In this document: positions 23,010 through 34,139 of the stretch, one piece after another
Position numbering within the stretch: position 1 is the stretch's first letter
Layout: each line of letters starts with the position of its first letter
NCBI GenBank assembly: GCA_015680685.1
Contig: MNCI01006555.1
Location: 1,122,344-1,186,343, forward strand
Direction of reading: 5' to 3'
Source: Gnetum montanum
Taxonomy: Eukaryota; Streptophyta; Gnetopsida; Gnetales; Gnetaceae
Length of the DNA stretch: 64,000 bases
Program-made: the position numbers and the translations under genes
Notes under the pieces: model-generated
Told to the model about the DNA's origin: nothing
The model's database searches: none
What the model saw: only the letters and a program-made list of their open reading frames with translations

Positions 23010-24449
23010 TGAAACACCACAAAATTTTGAGCCTAGTACTCCTCCAGCAAGAATTAAGCTAAGTCATGATGCTCCCCACCATGACTGAAGCTTGAAGGCC
23101 TAGCAGACAGCTTCAAACGGAGTCGAACCGAGCAAGAAATGGTTCCCCGAGACCCACAAAAGACTTTGGCGACATTCAAAATCAAAACCTGCCATTTTTA
23201 GCTCAAAATACTTGGTTTTATTGAGTATGCAGTGTGCATGCCCAGCGTGTATGCCCAACATGCATCTCCAGCATGCGCAACCAGCATGTGATCTCAAGGA
23301 TTACCTGAAATAAACACTTCGGAGCAAGACTTTGTACAAGGCATCAACTCACAGGAACAGAGCAATTGTTAGGCATCATCATGGGCTCTAGAAAATCAAA
23401 TTTTGGCCTCGAAATCATGCACTTTGGAGTTCATACACTGAGCATGTACATCTTGCACAAATAGCGTGTACGTCCAGCCTATATGCCCAGTGTGTAGCAC
23501 AACGTATACCAATCAAAGCTCTCCAGAACCGTGTCAGATCAAGTCCAACTGAGCTGAACATCCAAAGGCAGCATTCTCGTGACATCGAAATTCAAATCCA
23601 AGGGCCGAATTTGAGGCTTCCTGTTGTAGCAGTAGTTTGTAAAAATGACTTCTTTTGTTTTAGTCAAGTTTATACGCCGAGTTCACATGCCTAGCGTGTA
23701 CACACTGGCATGCAGCAGTACACGCTGACGTGCAGCACGCTGTACATTTGTAAAATTTCACTCGCTTGCACTCGATCAACGCTCCACTTGTCACCTGATC
23801 CGAAATTCCAGCACCCCACAGCCAATAATTCTGCCTCAGATCTGAATGGAACGCCAACACCTTTATAAAAACCTCGATTTTTGACCAGATTAAGGTCAAC
23901 AAAAATTAGAGACATCTTGGCAAAAAAATTTGGGGTAATCCACACTGAGAACATCCAGAACATTGCACCCTTCACGCTAGGCTTCTATCCTGCATGCTAA
24001 GCATACAGCCTTCACACTGTTCTTGTAGCTGAATCCAGCAAACCATCATCCCACGGCATCCACCGGAGCTTTCCGTCCACCTTGTGTCAGATCCACAACT
24101 ACGTTTAGACCGGTGCATTGTAACTTCCATTATGCAATAATATTGCCACATTTCTTTCGCTAAGATTTATTACAGTTTTTCATTCATTCTTACGTGCTTA
24201 TTGTTTGCATTCCTGTACGTTTACGCTTGGTTTTACATTTGTTGCAACGTTTGCATATAACCCAGCGTATTGCACATCGGCATACGTTTGGGAAAATCCT
24301 TGTCTAATTCGTGTGCGGATCACCCAAGGTACTCTACCTTCGTTAGTTCTAGCTTGCCTTCAAGAGAAGGTAGGGTCTTCTGTGTTTGTCCAGGGATCTA
24401 TTGGTTTCTGTTTCATTCTAGTTGGAGATCAACGATTTCGAACAGTACA
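23010..24449 (+). repeat. 5' LTR of element D
   Basis: 1440 bp, from TGAAACACCACAAAATTTTG to GAACAGTACA. A TATA box (TTTATAAAAA) lies near 23862. U3 holds short tandem repeats with a CAGCGTG/CATGC theme at about 23229-23290 and 23430-23500. These tracts are shorter than in the 3' LTR, which accounts for most of the 143-bp length difference. Confidence 0.93.
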
Positions 24450-24454
24450 GAAAT

Positions 24455-24471
24455 TGGCGCTAGAAGGAGGG
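24455..24471 (+). other. Primer-binding site, tRNA-Asn type, element D
   Basis: TGGCGCTAGAAGGAGGG starts five bases after the LTR end. It is the complement of the plant tRNA-Asn 3' end (CCCTCCTTCTAGCGCCA) as I recall it. The match is complete over 17 bases. Confidence 0.82.
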
Positions 24472-24599
24472 CATAAAACTGTTTAAACTTACTTTGATCT
24501 CATACATGCATCCTTGCACGTCAGATCTATACCCTGGTTTTCCCAGATTCACATTGCACCAACACTAAACCCGGTTCTGAACTTCCCAGATTTGTACCC

Positions 24600-25095
24600 T
24601 GTTCTGTTGCATCCTCAGCATCTACACACTGAACGCCCCATGCTACACGCTGTAGGCCCTATCTACACGCTGCCTCCAATCTACACGCTGTAGACTCTGT
24701 TTGCATGCTGCTGCCAATCTGCACGCTGCCACCAATTTGCACGCTGTAGACTCTATCTTCACGCTGTCGCCAATTTGCACACTACAAACTCTGTCTGCAT
24801 GCTACCGTCAATCTGCACGCTACCACCAATCTGCACATTGCAGACTCTGTCTGCACGTTGCCACACTAATTTGCACGTTGTAGGCTTTGTCTACACACTA
24901 CTGCCAATCTGCACATTATAGGCTTTGTCTACATACTACCACACTAATTTGCACGCTGTAGAGTTTGTCTGCACGCTGCCACATCAGCTCCCTCGCTGTG
25001 ATCAATTTCTATACGTTGGTCGTGGAAGCTTGTACGCTGGGATCTAGTCCACATGATGTGTAAACAAGCTGCACGTTGCGAACTTAGGTGTATGC
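24600..25095 (+). repeat. GCACGCTG minisatellite in the leader of element D
   Basis: About a dozen degenerate copies of a unit containing (T/C)GCACGCTG, alternating CTGCCACCAAT and TAGACTCTGTCTG contexts. The same octamer recurs in the LTRs, in intron 1 of the antisense gene and upstream of that gene. Confidence 0.8.
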
Positions 25096-25123
25096 TGATA
25101 AGTATATTCACAACCGTTTCATC

Positions 25124-28100
25124 ATGAACACTACGAATCCCAACGCTTCAACCAAGCCCATCACAGATATCGTAGGCCCCATGGCCATTCAACAACCTGT
25201 AGTACAACCCATGACGGGACCTTGCCGGTCTCTCAGAATGCAAGGGAGGAACCCATCATTTAACATTATAACATAGGAGTAATATAATTTCATATGTGTA
25301 AAAATACAAGCTAGCCTAGCAGTGGATCAAACTGAAATGGAGGTTAAGAGACAATACAAACTGTTTCATAGGGGAGGACATGAGTTCATCCATTCCATGC
25401 ATGACATCATCCCTCTTCCTGAGCACTACTCTAAGCTCATCTCACAGCTCCTCCTAGCAAGGAATCAGCCTCTAGACCGGCCCATGCCAAAGCCCCAAAT
25501 AGAGGAGGAAGACGATTTTGCGGCTCAGTCCAAACATGAGGATTCATATGATACCCTCAGCCCACAAACCTACGTAAACCCATTTTTTCACCCATTCATG
25601 GGGGAGACAACATCCCTCCAGCCATTTAAAATCACAAGCACATGTGCCTCAACAAGAAGCATCCACTCTCATCCCCACTCCTCCTGTGATCGATGCGCAA
25701 TTCAATACACTACCCCTCTCCATTATTCCTCCCGTCACCATGTCACCTTCTCTCTTACAAATGCAACCACAACAACAACCCCTTGAACCCAATGTAGGGA
25801 TCACACTCCCATCTCAGATCCTTGGAATGCCATCTGTGATACTAGCTTCTATGGCTCCTCACTATATACCTCGGATCCAAACTTAGGGAGCACATTTCGT
25901 GGCCGTAACTCAACAAGTGCAAAGTATTCCCTCACGAACGACAATGGGGCAATGGGCTACGACCGACGTGCAACTGCATCAACCCCTTCATCACAATATG
26001 CCCCCTCTCGCAATCCCATTCATGAACATCCCCCAGATACAACAACAATAGATACAACAACAACAGCAACAACAGCCTTTTCCTTATGGCATGCCACCTT
26101 TAGCGACACCCGCAATAAACATACCACAAATGCAATTCCCGACTACTCAACTTTCTGCCTTCTCACCCACTGTGCAATAGTCCAACCTTCCCACGTCACA
26201 ACAACCTATTGCTTCACCTAGTGCTCAAGACTGGCGGATGTTAAAAAAATGATGTGAGAACTTACTGAGGAGGTAAGACACCTTAAAACGGCTAACAACG
26301 AAGAGCTTAAGGTCTTGGACTTTTACCAAGACGATCCTATTAGTTCTTCAGTGCCGCCACTGACGTTGCCAAAAGGCGTTTCTCTGCCTTAATTGACCAA
26401 ATACAATGGGGAGGGAGACCCCAACGCCCATCTAGTCACGTTTAGATTAGAAAGTTTATTACTTTAGGCATGGCCTCACGCAATATTGCTTGTCTTCGCC
26501 ATGTCCCTTACGGGGAGAGCATTAGACTGGTATTGAGCTCTACTGTGTAATTCTATATCTTCCTTGGAAGACCTTTTGCACCAGTTCGTGACCAGGTTTA
26601 AATATAATCTAAAACCTAAAGCTACATTAGACAACCTAATACAGGTGAAACAAGCACCCCTTGAGCCTATACAGAAATTCATTCAAAGATGGAGTGCTAC
26701 GTTGAATGAACTCCATGAAACAATACCTGAGACTTACTTGCTCACAATCTTAAAGGGAGTAGTAAATGATTTCATCAAATCTAAGTTGTACTACCTAAAC
26801 GCACACACTCTAAACCAAGCCTTTGTCCAAATAAAGAACATAGAAGAGGCAACACAAAACAGTCATGACCCCGCCTACATAGCCTTTAAAAATCAACATA
26901 CTAAAAAATATAAGGAAAAGGCTAAACCAACAATGGCAGCATTAGCAGAGACTCAATGAACAGCTACCTAGCAACAAGGTAAACCACCTATCACCCCCAC
27001 TGGCTACACTAAACCTCCCCCTAATGCTACACTCAGGCCGTCCACATCCCAAGACGCTACACCAAGCCAAGCGCAAAATTTTGAGAGGAGAGACCCCTCT
27101 CAGTACACACCACTGCCCATGAAACCTTCACAACTATTCGACCCACTACTAAAGGCTGGGCTGATGAAGCATAAGCAGTTTTCCCCCACGGCAATTCAGA
27201 GACATGATTGATTCTGCTAATTGGTTGACAACCTGGGCTTGGCAACCCCAGACGAGCCCCCAGTTCCAAGAGGCTTCAGGGAAGACCGTTTCTGTGAGTA
27301 CCATCAATGAAATGGACATGGCATAGACTATTGCTTCACTTTGAAGCAAGATATTCAACAAATGATCGATGCAGGCGAGATCACATTTGACGAGGCTAAC
27401 CTAGTGAACCCACAAAACCAGTCCATGGGTATATATAAATATCCCCTGAACACCAAAGAAGCGCCCTACATGATCAACACTATTTACGCAAACAATATTA
27501 GTGAAATGCCCAGGAAGCCTTTCGTGGTTCATGTTCCCTCCACCCCACAAACATCGTTACAAACTACATATCCCTCAGGCAGTCCTCCTACCTCATGCAA
27601 ACCTTTTGCCATTCGAGTACCTCCCGCTGTGGCGACAACGCAAGCACCACGCCAAACTAAACTGTTTGTCGTTAGGGTGCCTCATACTGATACAATTGCT
27701 GGCATGACACCGTCGAATCGGCTTACCCCCTTTGTGGACCGGGTGCCACCAGTGGTTGCTACGGCAGAGGCAACAACAGTGACCCAGTCTGCCCCATTTG
27801 TCATTCAAGTCCCGAAACAACCCCTGCGTTCCAACTCCACATGCTCTCACGCAACCCACATGAGAACTCCTGGCAGATAGGCTCACGAGGGAACATTTAG
27901 AGAAGGAACGTTTGGCAAAGGAACAACGACTGGCACTGGGGCCTCTGAAGCCAACCCCGTTAAACGTAGTGCCTATGACTCCCACCAACAATGAACCAAA
28001 CATTTGCCACAAAAGGGAAGAACCGAGAGCACAACCCATGTCAACACCAACAGTCACCGAAAGTAACACGAAAGCCACCCTACGCGAGATACGGCTATTA

Positions 28101-28181
28101 GGTCCAATGGATCAAGTGGCTTTGGACAAGAATGCATCCAATGGCAAAGACTTAGCTAATGCCCTGACGCAGGTTACCTAG
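25124..28181 (+). pseudogene. gag: gag and nucleocapsid region, element D
   Basis: Frames shift repeatedly, but order is clear. A Pro/Gln/Thr-rich N-terminal part (25124-26220) precedes the capsid core (about 26280-26960): LTKYNGEGDPNAHLVTFRLE, a SLTGRALDWY run, then DLLHQFVTRFKYN and a PLEPIQKFIQRWSATLNEL stretch, matching Tat capsids. A CX2HX4HX4C knuckle variant (CEYH, NGHGIDYC; one stop inside) lies at about 27297-27340, followed by LKQDIQQMIDAGEI. From 27515 to 27830 a PF(V/A)(V/I)(R/H)VP motif occurs five times in the linker to protease. Confidence 0.82.
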
Positions 28182-28199
28182 GCCCTTAAATAGAAGAAC

Positions 28200-28715
28200 A
28201 TGTCATTAAGCTTATATGACCTTGTCTTGACCTCATCAGTTCATCGTGAAGCCCTGGTACAAATGTTGACGTCGATCCCTGTTAGTGACAACCTACCCAC
28301 GGATGAGTCCTCTATACATGCGGTCATGTCTAAACACCAAGAATCCAAACCCAAATCATTAAACTTCCACCCTGAAAACATTAAAATAGACGAGAGAACA
28401 GGAGATGTCACTCACGAACCCATGTTCATAACCATACAAGTCAATCAGTTCAAGATACATCAGGTACATGTAGACGATGGAGCAGCCACAAATGTGGTAC
28501 CTTACCCCGTTATCGAACAGTTGGGCCTCACAGACTTAATCAAGCCAATAGCTACAACCTATCTAAAGTCTTTTAATGGGTCACAAGTAGTGGTCAAGGG
28601 TACATTGACCTTGGACTTCATAGTAGGGGATCGGTTCTCCACCTCTGCTGACTTTGTGGTTATCAATGAGATGCCTGGCTTCAACTTAATCTTGGGACGA
28701 CCCTGGTTAGCCTAA
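28200..28715 (+). pseudogene. pro: Aspartic protease, element D
   Basis: An uninterrupted frame with the Tat protease pattern. The active-site region reads VHVDDGAATNVVP, where related elements have V(D)(N/D)G(S/A)(S/A). The catalytic Asp is therefore plausible. The domain closes with NLILGRPWLA at 28680-28713, then a TAA. The next frame (28725) follows at once with SSPIHQEIHIPYEGG, which continues the conserved post-protease sequence, so the stop is probably a single change in one polyprotein. Confidence 0.85.
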
Positions 28716-28724
28716 TTAAAAGAG

Positions 28725-29156
28725 GTGTCTTCCCCCATCCATCAGGAAATTCACATACCATATGAAGGGGGTGAGATCATTATCCATGGAGATACCGCTA
28801 CTTCCACCATCTCATCTCACACGGAAGCAAACCTAGGCTCCGAAGTTAAATTCAAAGAGCCTGAACTATGCGACCCACAATGCGAACATAAACTCGAAAA
28901 ACCTATGATGAACAAAACAAACAACACCCAAAAGGATGACCAGCACATCGAGGGTGATTCCTCAGAAACCACGGAAACAACATCTGAAACAGAAGCGTTC
29001 GAAAGTATTAACTCAAAACTCGCTCCATTAGACATCTCCTGGTCAGAGTTACCTTTCAATGTAATTAGCGAAGAAGATGTAGAATATCGAATTGTCCCCG
29101 TTAAACACCACACTACCATGAAAACAAAAAAGATAAAAAAGATGCTAAACAATTAG
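28725..29156 (+). pseudogene. Post-protease linker of pol, element D
   Basis: Continues protease with IPYEGGEIIIHGD and an acidic Ser/Thr-rich segment, ending DISWSELPFNVISEEDVEYR and a Lys-rich tail. It stops at TAG 29154-29156, overlapping a possible splice donor (GTAAAC, 29156-29161). The RT frame resumes only at about 34932. Confidence 0.7.
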
Positions 29157-29164
29157 TAAACACG

Positions 29165-29510
29165 AGACATAATCCGAAATGACGTTAAACTACATTCATA
29201 GTCCAAAATGACGTTAAACTATATTCATTGTCCGAAATGATGTTAAACTACATTCACAGTCCGAAATGACGCTAAACTATCACATGTCTGCAATGACATA
29301 AAACTAGCCATGGTTAGAAATGGCCAGTCTACTAGGAAACCCACCAGTATCATTTGAAATTTTCCTCGTTTGTACACGACCCGAGATGGCCTTAAACTAG
29401 TGTGTGGGGCCCGAAATGGCCTTAAACTAGAACATCAAGATTATAGTCCGTCATGACTTTAAACTGACACACAAGTATGCATGTCCCGGAACGGCCCTAA
29501 ACTAGAGCAC
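29165..29510 (+). repeat. Minisatellite array 1 of element D
   Basis: Four good 29-bp units (about 29172-29285) with consensus GTCCGAAATGACGTTAAACT plus a variable tail, then diverged units ending in TTAAACTAG as far as 29510. The core (C)CGAAATG(A/G)C..TAAACT is shared with two later arrays in the same element. The 435 bp that follow (29511-29945) hold nothing recognisable. Confidence 0.88.
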
Positions 29511-30143
29511 TTTCTTACGTGTGCCTTCTCTTAATTCAGGTTCAGCCTCCGAAGTTATGCTCACATTGTTGTGTTATTAATTACATTTTTTCTTCACATT
29601 CCCCTTTTCACAATTATCCTTCGATTACAATTACATTCCTACTGGCATCCCTACTTCGTGCATTATACTTAAACAACAAAACAAACCAAAACATTTTACA
29701 TTGCTGCATCGTGTTTACATTTAAACAAAAACAGCCAAAAGAAAAAAAAAATTTTCACTTTAAATCTACGTTTGTCAGTGTTCAAACAAACTCAAAATTC
29801 AAATAAAAAATATATATAGTCATATACAGTTGGACAATTACAACAGTTAACTGATTCCATTCATCAGTTCATGTACAACCCAGGTAAAACATTCAGTTTA
29901 CGACTCATGTAAAAATATGAGCCATGATAATATCAAAATGAAAACTAAACATCAAGGTCGGGAGGGCTGTCCCCTTTAGACTCTCTGGCACCATGGGTCC
30001 TCGCTCCGCTAGGGCCACCTTCTTGAACATCGTCATCACCCTGACCCTATGAAAAGGTAAAAGAAAACAATCAACACAAAAAGAAAAGAGAAAAATCCCA
30101 AACGTTATTGAACGAACAAAATTCACAAGAATAAACTGCTTAC

Positions 30144-30924
30144 CGAGACCCCCCTAAACTAAATTCCAACTGATGGAGAATTTCTTCCTCGGAGACACTA
30201 GCCCAGTCAGTCCCATTGAGGCCCAGATCAACGTTCGCTAAGGCCTTCCCTTTGTCAACCATCAACCATGTGGGACGTTTCAAGGGAAATTCACCCATAG
30301 AGACCTCCGCAGAAGCAATCGTAATTACCCTCTTGGATGATTCCATCTCAACAATGGTATTCTTAGCAAACATATCAAATGCAGAGCACAGACCCAGACC
30401 TTCTACGAACATCTCAAGCTGACGCTTCTCTATAGATACCTCTTTTAGCGATTTCCTATAATGATACTTATGGGTCTTTTCATCTTGACCCCACTTCTGC
30501 ACCTTAGAAGCGAAAGCCTTCCAATCCTGACACTTGAGGTTCAGTAAATCTATCTGGGCCTTATGCTCTGCTAGCTCCTGACTCAGTGATATGTGGCGAT
30601 TCAGCAAGTTCCAATATTTGGTATAAGTGATCTTGAAAGTTCGCCAAGAATGATCAACTGTTAATTTGGTCGAGGCGAACTCATAACGTGATTTGAGATC
30701 ATCACGTTCGGTCGATAACTCGAAAACCTCTCTTTCCCTTGCTTGGATCTGCAACCATAGCTATTCAATGGAGCACATATAGGTCCAAAGTGATTTGGCA
30801 TTATGCACAAGACATTCCACCACCTCATCATAGACTTGTCTCGGTACTTGTTCAACTTCTGGTGGTAGCGCAGGCAAACTGTCAATACAAATAGCCTCAA
30901 ACGGATCCCAATTCAGTTTAGGCC
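30144..30924 (-). pseudogene. Coiled-coil domain, exon 8 of the antisense gene
   Basis: A 260-codon exon with one in-frame TAG near 30758. It contains LPPEVEQVPRQVYDEVVECL, then a long charged helical stretch from REREVFELSTERDDLKSRYE to SLKEVSIEKRQLEMF with hydrophobic spacing that fits a coiled coil. It ends in SVSEEEILHQLEFSLGG before a CG|GTAAGC donor. It may mediate self-association, but no homologue is recognised. Confidence 0.5.
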
Positions 30925-31360
30925 CTAACCACATGAAAAGAAAAAGCATTAGACCTTAGATGGAAAAAAGGAATGTGAAAATCAAAGGAAGCAAAACACT
31001 TGAGACGTATGTACCTATTTCAGGGTGAGCTTGTTGAATGCATTCAACCATCTCGTTGACGATACTAGTGACAAAATCCATTTTTCTTGGCGTTTTGGTC
31101 CAAGTAAACGGTTCATGAGTGCGAGATGGATTGGCTTCAGTGGTCGTTTCAGGGGGAACCTCTATCATAGGTACTTCTAACCGCATGGTAGGAACCGTCC
31201 TAGTTTCAATATCTTTGTCTAGAAGCGTTAAAAAATGTAAAATTAAAACACCAAATAATGGAAACAACGATTCACAGGGCAACGCAATAAAACAAAAAAA
31301 TATCAGATTCTCTATTTCCTTCCTGGTTCGGAGGGTTGCCAAGGTCTACTCTTCCCTTGA

Positions 31361-31446
31361 GGAAGCCATCAAACATTTCATCAACACCATCTCAGTCATC
31401 GANTGGAAGCCATCAAACATTTCATCAACACCATCTCAGTCATCGA
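31361..31446. other. Assembly join: single N flanked by a 42-bp duplicate
   Basis: 31361-31402 and 31405-31446 are identical and separated by N (31403) plus T. This is the signature of two overlapping contigs placed end to end without merging. It lies in exon 6 of the antisense gene, so the length of that exon is unreliable. Confidence 0.85.
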
Positions 31447-31709
31447 CCAGTTCTGTCTCCATGGTGTCTTACACCAGTTCTTCGGCCACTTCCACCTGAT
31501 CTTTGCCAACCTCTTCCTCCTAAATTAAATCCATTGGAACTTCCTCCTCCTCGATAATCATTTCTAGCTCCTATCTTCTCACTTCTGGAGTCAGCTCTGA
31601 AGACATTCATAGATCCAACATTAGTTTAATGTAAACGGTCAAAAAGAAAAAATGAATAAGACAAAAATAATGATAATGAAAATAAAACAAGTGCATCAGG
31701 CTTACTTAC

Positions 31710-32743
31710 CTCGTGCAGGCATTTTAAATCGTATATGCTTCACCCTTGGCTCTTCTACAGTTGGGGCCACCTCTCTAGGGCGTTCGCGCTTTTGAACCTT
31801 CGATTTGGCTTTCCCGATGGTCTCCTTGATCACCCGATCAGCCCTCCTAGCAGTGTAGGGCACATTGTTTGGTTCCAATCCCACGCTGTCACGTGTATGG
31901 ATTGAACCACCAGATGACCCCTCTGTTGTGACGGAAAATGATTCATCGATCCCCTTGGGTGCATGTTGAGACTCAGCTACCTCGAATAAATGGTTAATCC
32001 ATGGACAAGATAATTGAGTACGATCCTGCAAAACATATTTTTTATTTACATGAACCACAAAAAGTTCAGCCAGGCGACGTAGATAACCGGTGAAGAACAC
32101 GAAAGTAAAATGGGATTGTACCTCAACGTTTGAATGCAACAACACTATCTCCCCATGGAAACCCGACAGCAAAAATTGGGCCTAATTATAATGCATCCCG
32201 GTCTCTAAAATGGTTCGCATGATGCGCACGGCTTCCACCCCAAGACTCTTCACTTGAGATAGGGATTTAAGAAACACCCGTGCCCTAAACAGGGGATACA
32301 ATTCATTGACTTCCACCACCTTTGATGTTCCCTGCATAGGGAACCCCTTAGAGCCCTTGAGAATGCCCAACCAATCTTCTAGCTCATGCACCACTGCGCC
32401 CTATCCAAAACCATGGTCACACCATCTGCCGGGATACCAAAGAGGTTTGAAAATAACTCAGCTAACAAATGAAAAACTATTTTGACACCCTTGATACGGG
32501 TGTTGTAGTAAGTGACGGAGTCGTCGAACGAATCAACAATTCCAATCATTTCAGTTACAGAGACATCAGGGCTTGGGGTTGTGAATAGCTCCATGAGGCC
32601 GACATCATTCAAACAATGGACAATAGGCGGTGGGAGACTGGTACGTAACCATCGCTATGCCTTGTTGACTTCCCCAAATTTCATGGACAAGGTGCTCTCA
32701 GTCCGCCCTGTCGTAATAGTGTCTCCACCAGGGGGGACGTTAA
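31710..32743 (-). pseudogene. Middle domain, exons 4-5 of the antisense gene
   Basis: A stretch with YYNTRIKGVKIVFHLLAELF and LFGIPADGV recalls the (I)RG(V)xIxF...ISxxLGIPxxG pattern of plant proteins often annotated as transposon-associated. After a frameshift near 32395 it continues with ELEDWLGILKGSKGFP and a second helical part ending TGMHYN and a stop, then GFHGEIVLLHSN. Exon 5 is hydrophilic with Lys/Arg-rich sequence near its end, possibly a nuclear localisation signal (KVQKRERPRE). The family resemblance is weak. Confidence 0.4.
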
Positions 32744-32834
32744 CTGTAAGCACAATGTAAAACCATAGCACCAGTATAACCAACGTTGCAGCCGAACAAA
32801 CAAACTAAGGCATCAGAGAAATATCATCACTTAC

Positions 32835-33631
32835 CTTCAGTCGTGGGATTCACATTACTAGGACCGAAATCAGTATCACGGGGCAAAACCGGTCCATTAC
32901 ATGACCAATCCCCATGCAGCCACCCCCGAGCTGCGCATTGCGCAAACACCTTGGAATACCGCTTATGAAAATGAACGATATCACCCTTAGTCTGAGCTAA
33001 TACAGCTCCACGGAGAGTGGGACCTGCCATGAAGGTCTCTAAAGCGGTGTGAGCCAGTGCAACTCAATCGTCACCTATGCATATTCCATCTTTGTCAACT
33101 TGGGGCCTACAAAAGAATGATCGTCATAATAGGAGCAAACATTAAACAACAGAATAGAAACAACAAATTTAACAACCTTACCTCTCCACCCTATACACCG
33201 TGCTCGGAGGATTCTAAAATAATGTATGCGCACGAGCGGCCAAAAATAAGGTGCTATTGAGATAGTGAGGGCCATGTGGCAATAAGTCCCATACACGCGA
33301 TAACGGATGGGTAGATCTGGGCCCTCTAGAAGGACCGTCCTCAATCACAAGCGATCCCTCGTCAATGTCCACCATGAAAGCCATAACGCCGTTTGAAGAT
33401 CCTGGCAACATCATCTCAAGCATGCTCTGCGCTAATTGTTCGCTTAGATGAGACCATATTACTACTCTGAATCTATCTAAAATGAAGGCAAGGAACTCAT
33501 AGGCCCCTTCCCTGAGCCATACCCCATTGTTATCAATGATCATGTCAGGAGTAGGTTTGTCGGTATCAATGGGCTTGAACTAGGCCAGAACCCCAACCAG
33601 CTCAACCACTAAGAGGAAAGGCTTAGGATCC
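32835..33631 (-). pseudogene. FCP1/NIF-like HAD phosphatase domain, exons 2-3 of the antisense gene
   Basis: Exon 2 begins KPFLLVVELVGVLA, which aligns by position with HAD motif I of plant FCP1-like proteins (LVLDLNGVLAD), the Asp residues being lost. It is followed by WLREGAYEFLAFILDRFRVV and IWSHLSE, matching the R-x-G-x-x-EFL ... VVIW(S/T) signature. The exon closes with a STLFLAARAHTLF segment, a stop and NPPSTVY, in the place of the LLVDDSPYKAL..NPP run of the family. Exon 3 continues with ALETFMAGPTLRGAVLAQTK and HFHKRYSKVFAQ. If the assignment is right, the catalytic acids are gone and the product would be inactive. Family assignment is by memory of the pattern. Confidence 0.6.
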
Positions 33632-33719
33632 CTGCAAATACCCAGAATGCCATGGTAAATTAGTTATACACAAAAATGAAATAATGAAATGAAGTTCAAC
33701 ATTGGAGGCCAATACTTCA

Positions 33720-33890
33720 AAAAAGTTGCAAACTATTTACGCTCAGTGTGCAGATCTTGCACGCTGGAAAACTATTTACGCTCAGCATGCAGATCCTGCA
33801 CGCTGGAAAACTGTTTACGCTCAGCGTGCAAATCCTGCACGCTGGACAACTGTTCATGTTGGAAAAATTGTTCATGCTCAACATCGTCTC
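33720..33890. repeat. CTCAGCGTGCAGATCCTGCACGCTGGAA repeats in intron 1 of the antisense gene
   Basis: Four imperfect copies of a roughly 45-bp unit containing CAGCGTGCA and TGCACGCTGG, close to an inverted repeat in each unit. The motif belongs to the dispersed GCACGCTG family of element D. Confidence 0.85.
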
Positions 33891-34139
33891 AGTACACTAA
33901 AACATACAACCAGAGACCTCGCGTAAATCCCGTACGCCCAGATAGCAAATACAAAAGAAACCAATTAATTGAGGTAGGATTAGAGCCTACCTGCGTGCAG
34001 ATCTAGGCCACGATGGAATCCTAGGCCTAGGCAAACACTGAAGCATGGCCTCACTTTCCTCTACGAAAGTCAAGTTGGGCTCCTTCCTCCCCTGGCCTTC
34101 TACCTCCTTTCCCTTACCCATCACTTCATGCTGAGCTGA

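Noticed and set aside
24455-24471. tRNA-like sequence as a tRNA gene
   Set aside because: Only the 17-base complement of a tRNA 3' end is present, in the position of a primer-binding site; no cloverleaf can be formed.
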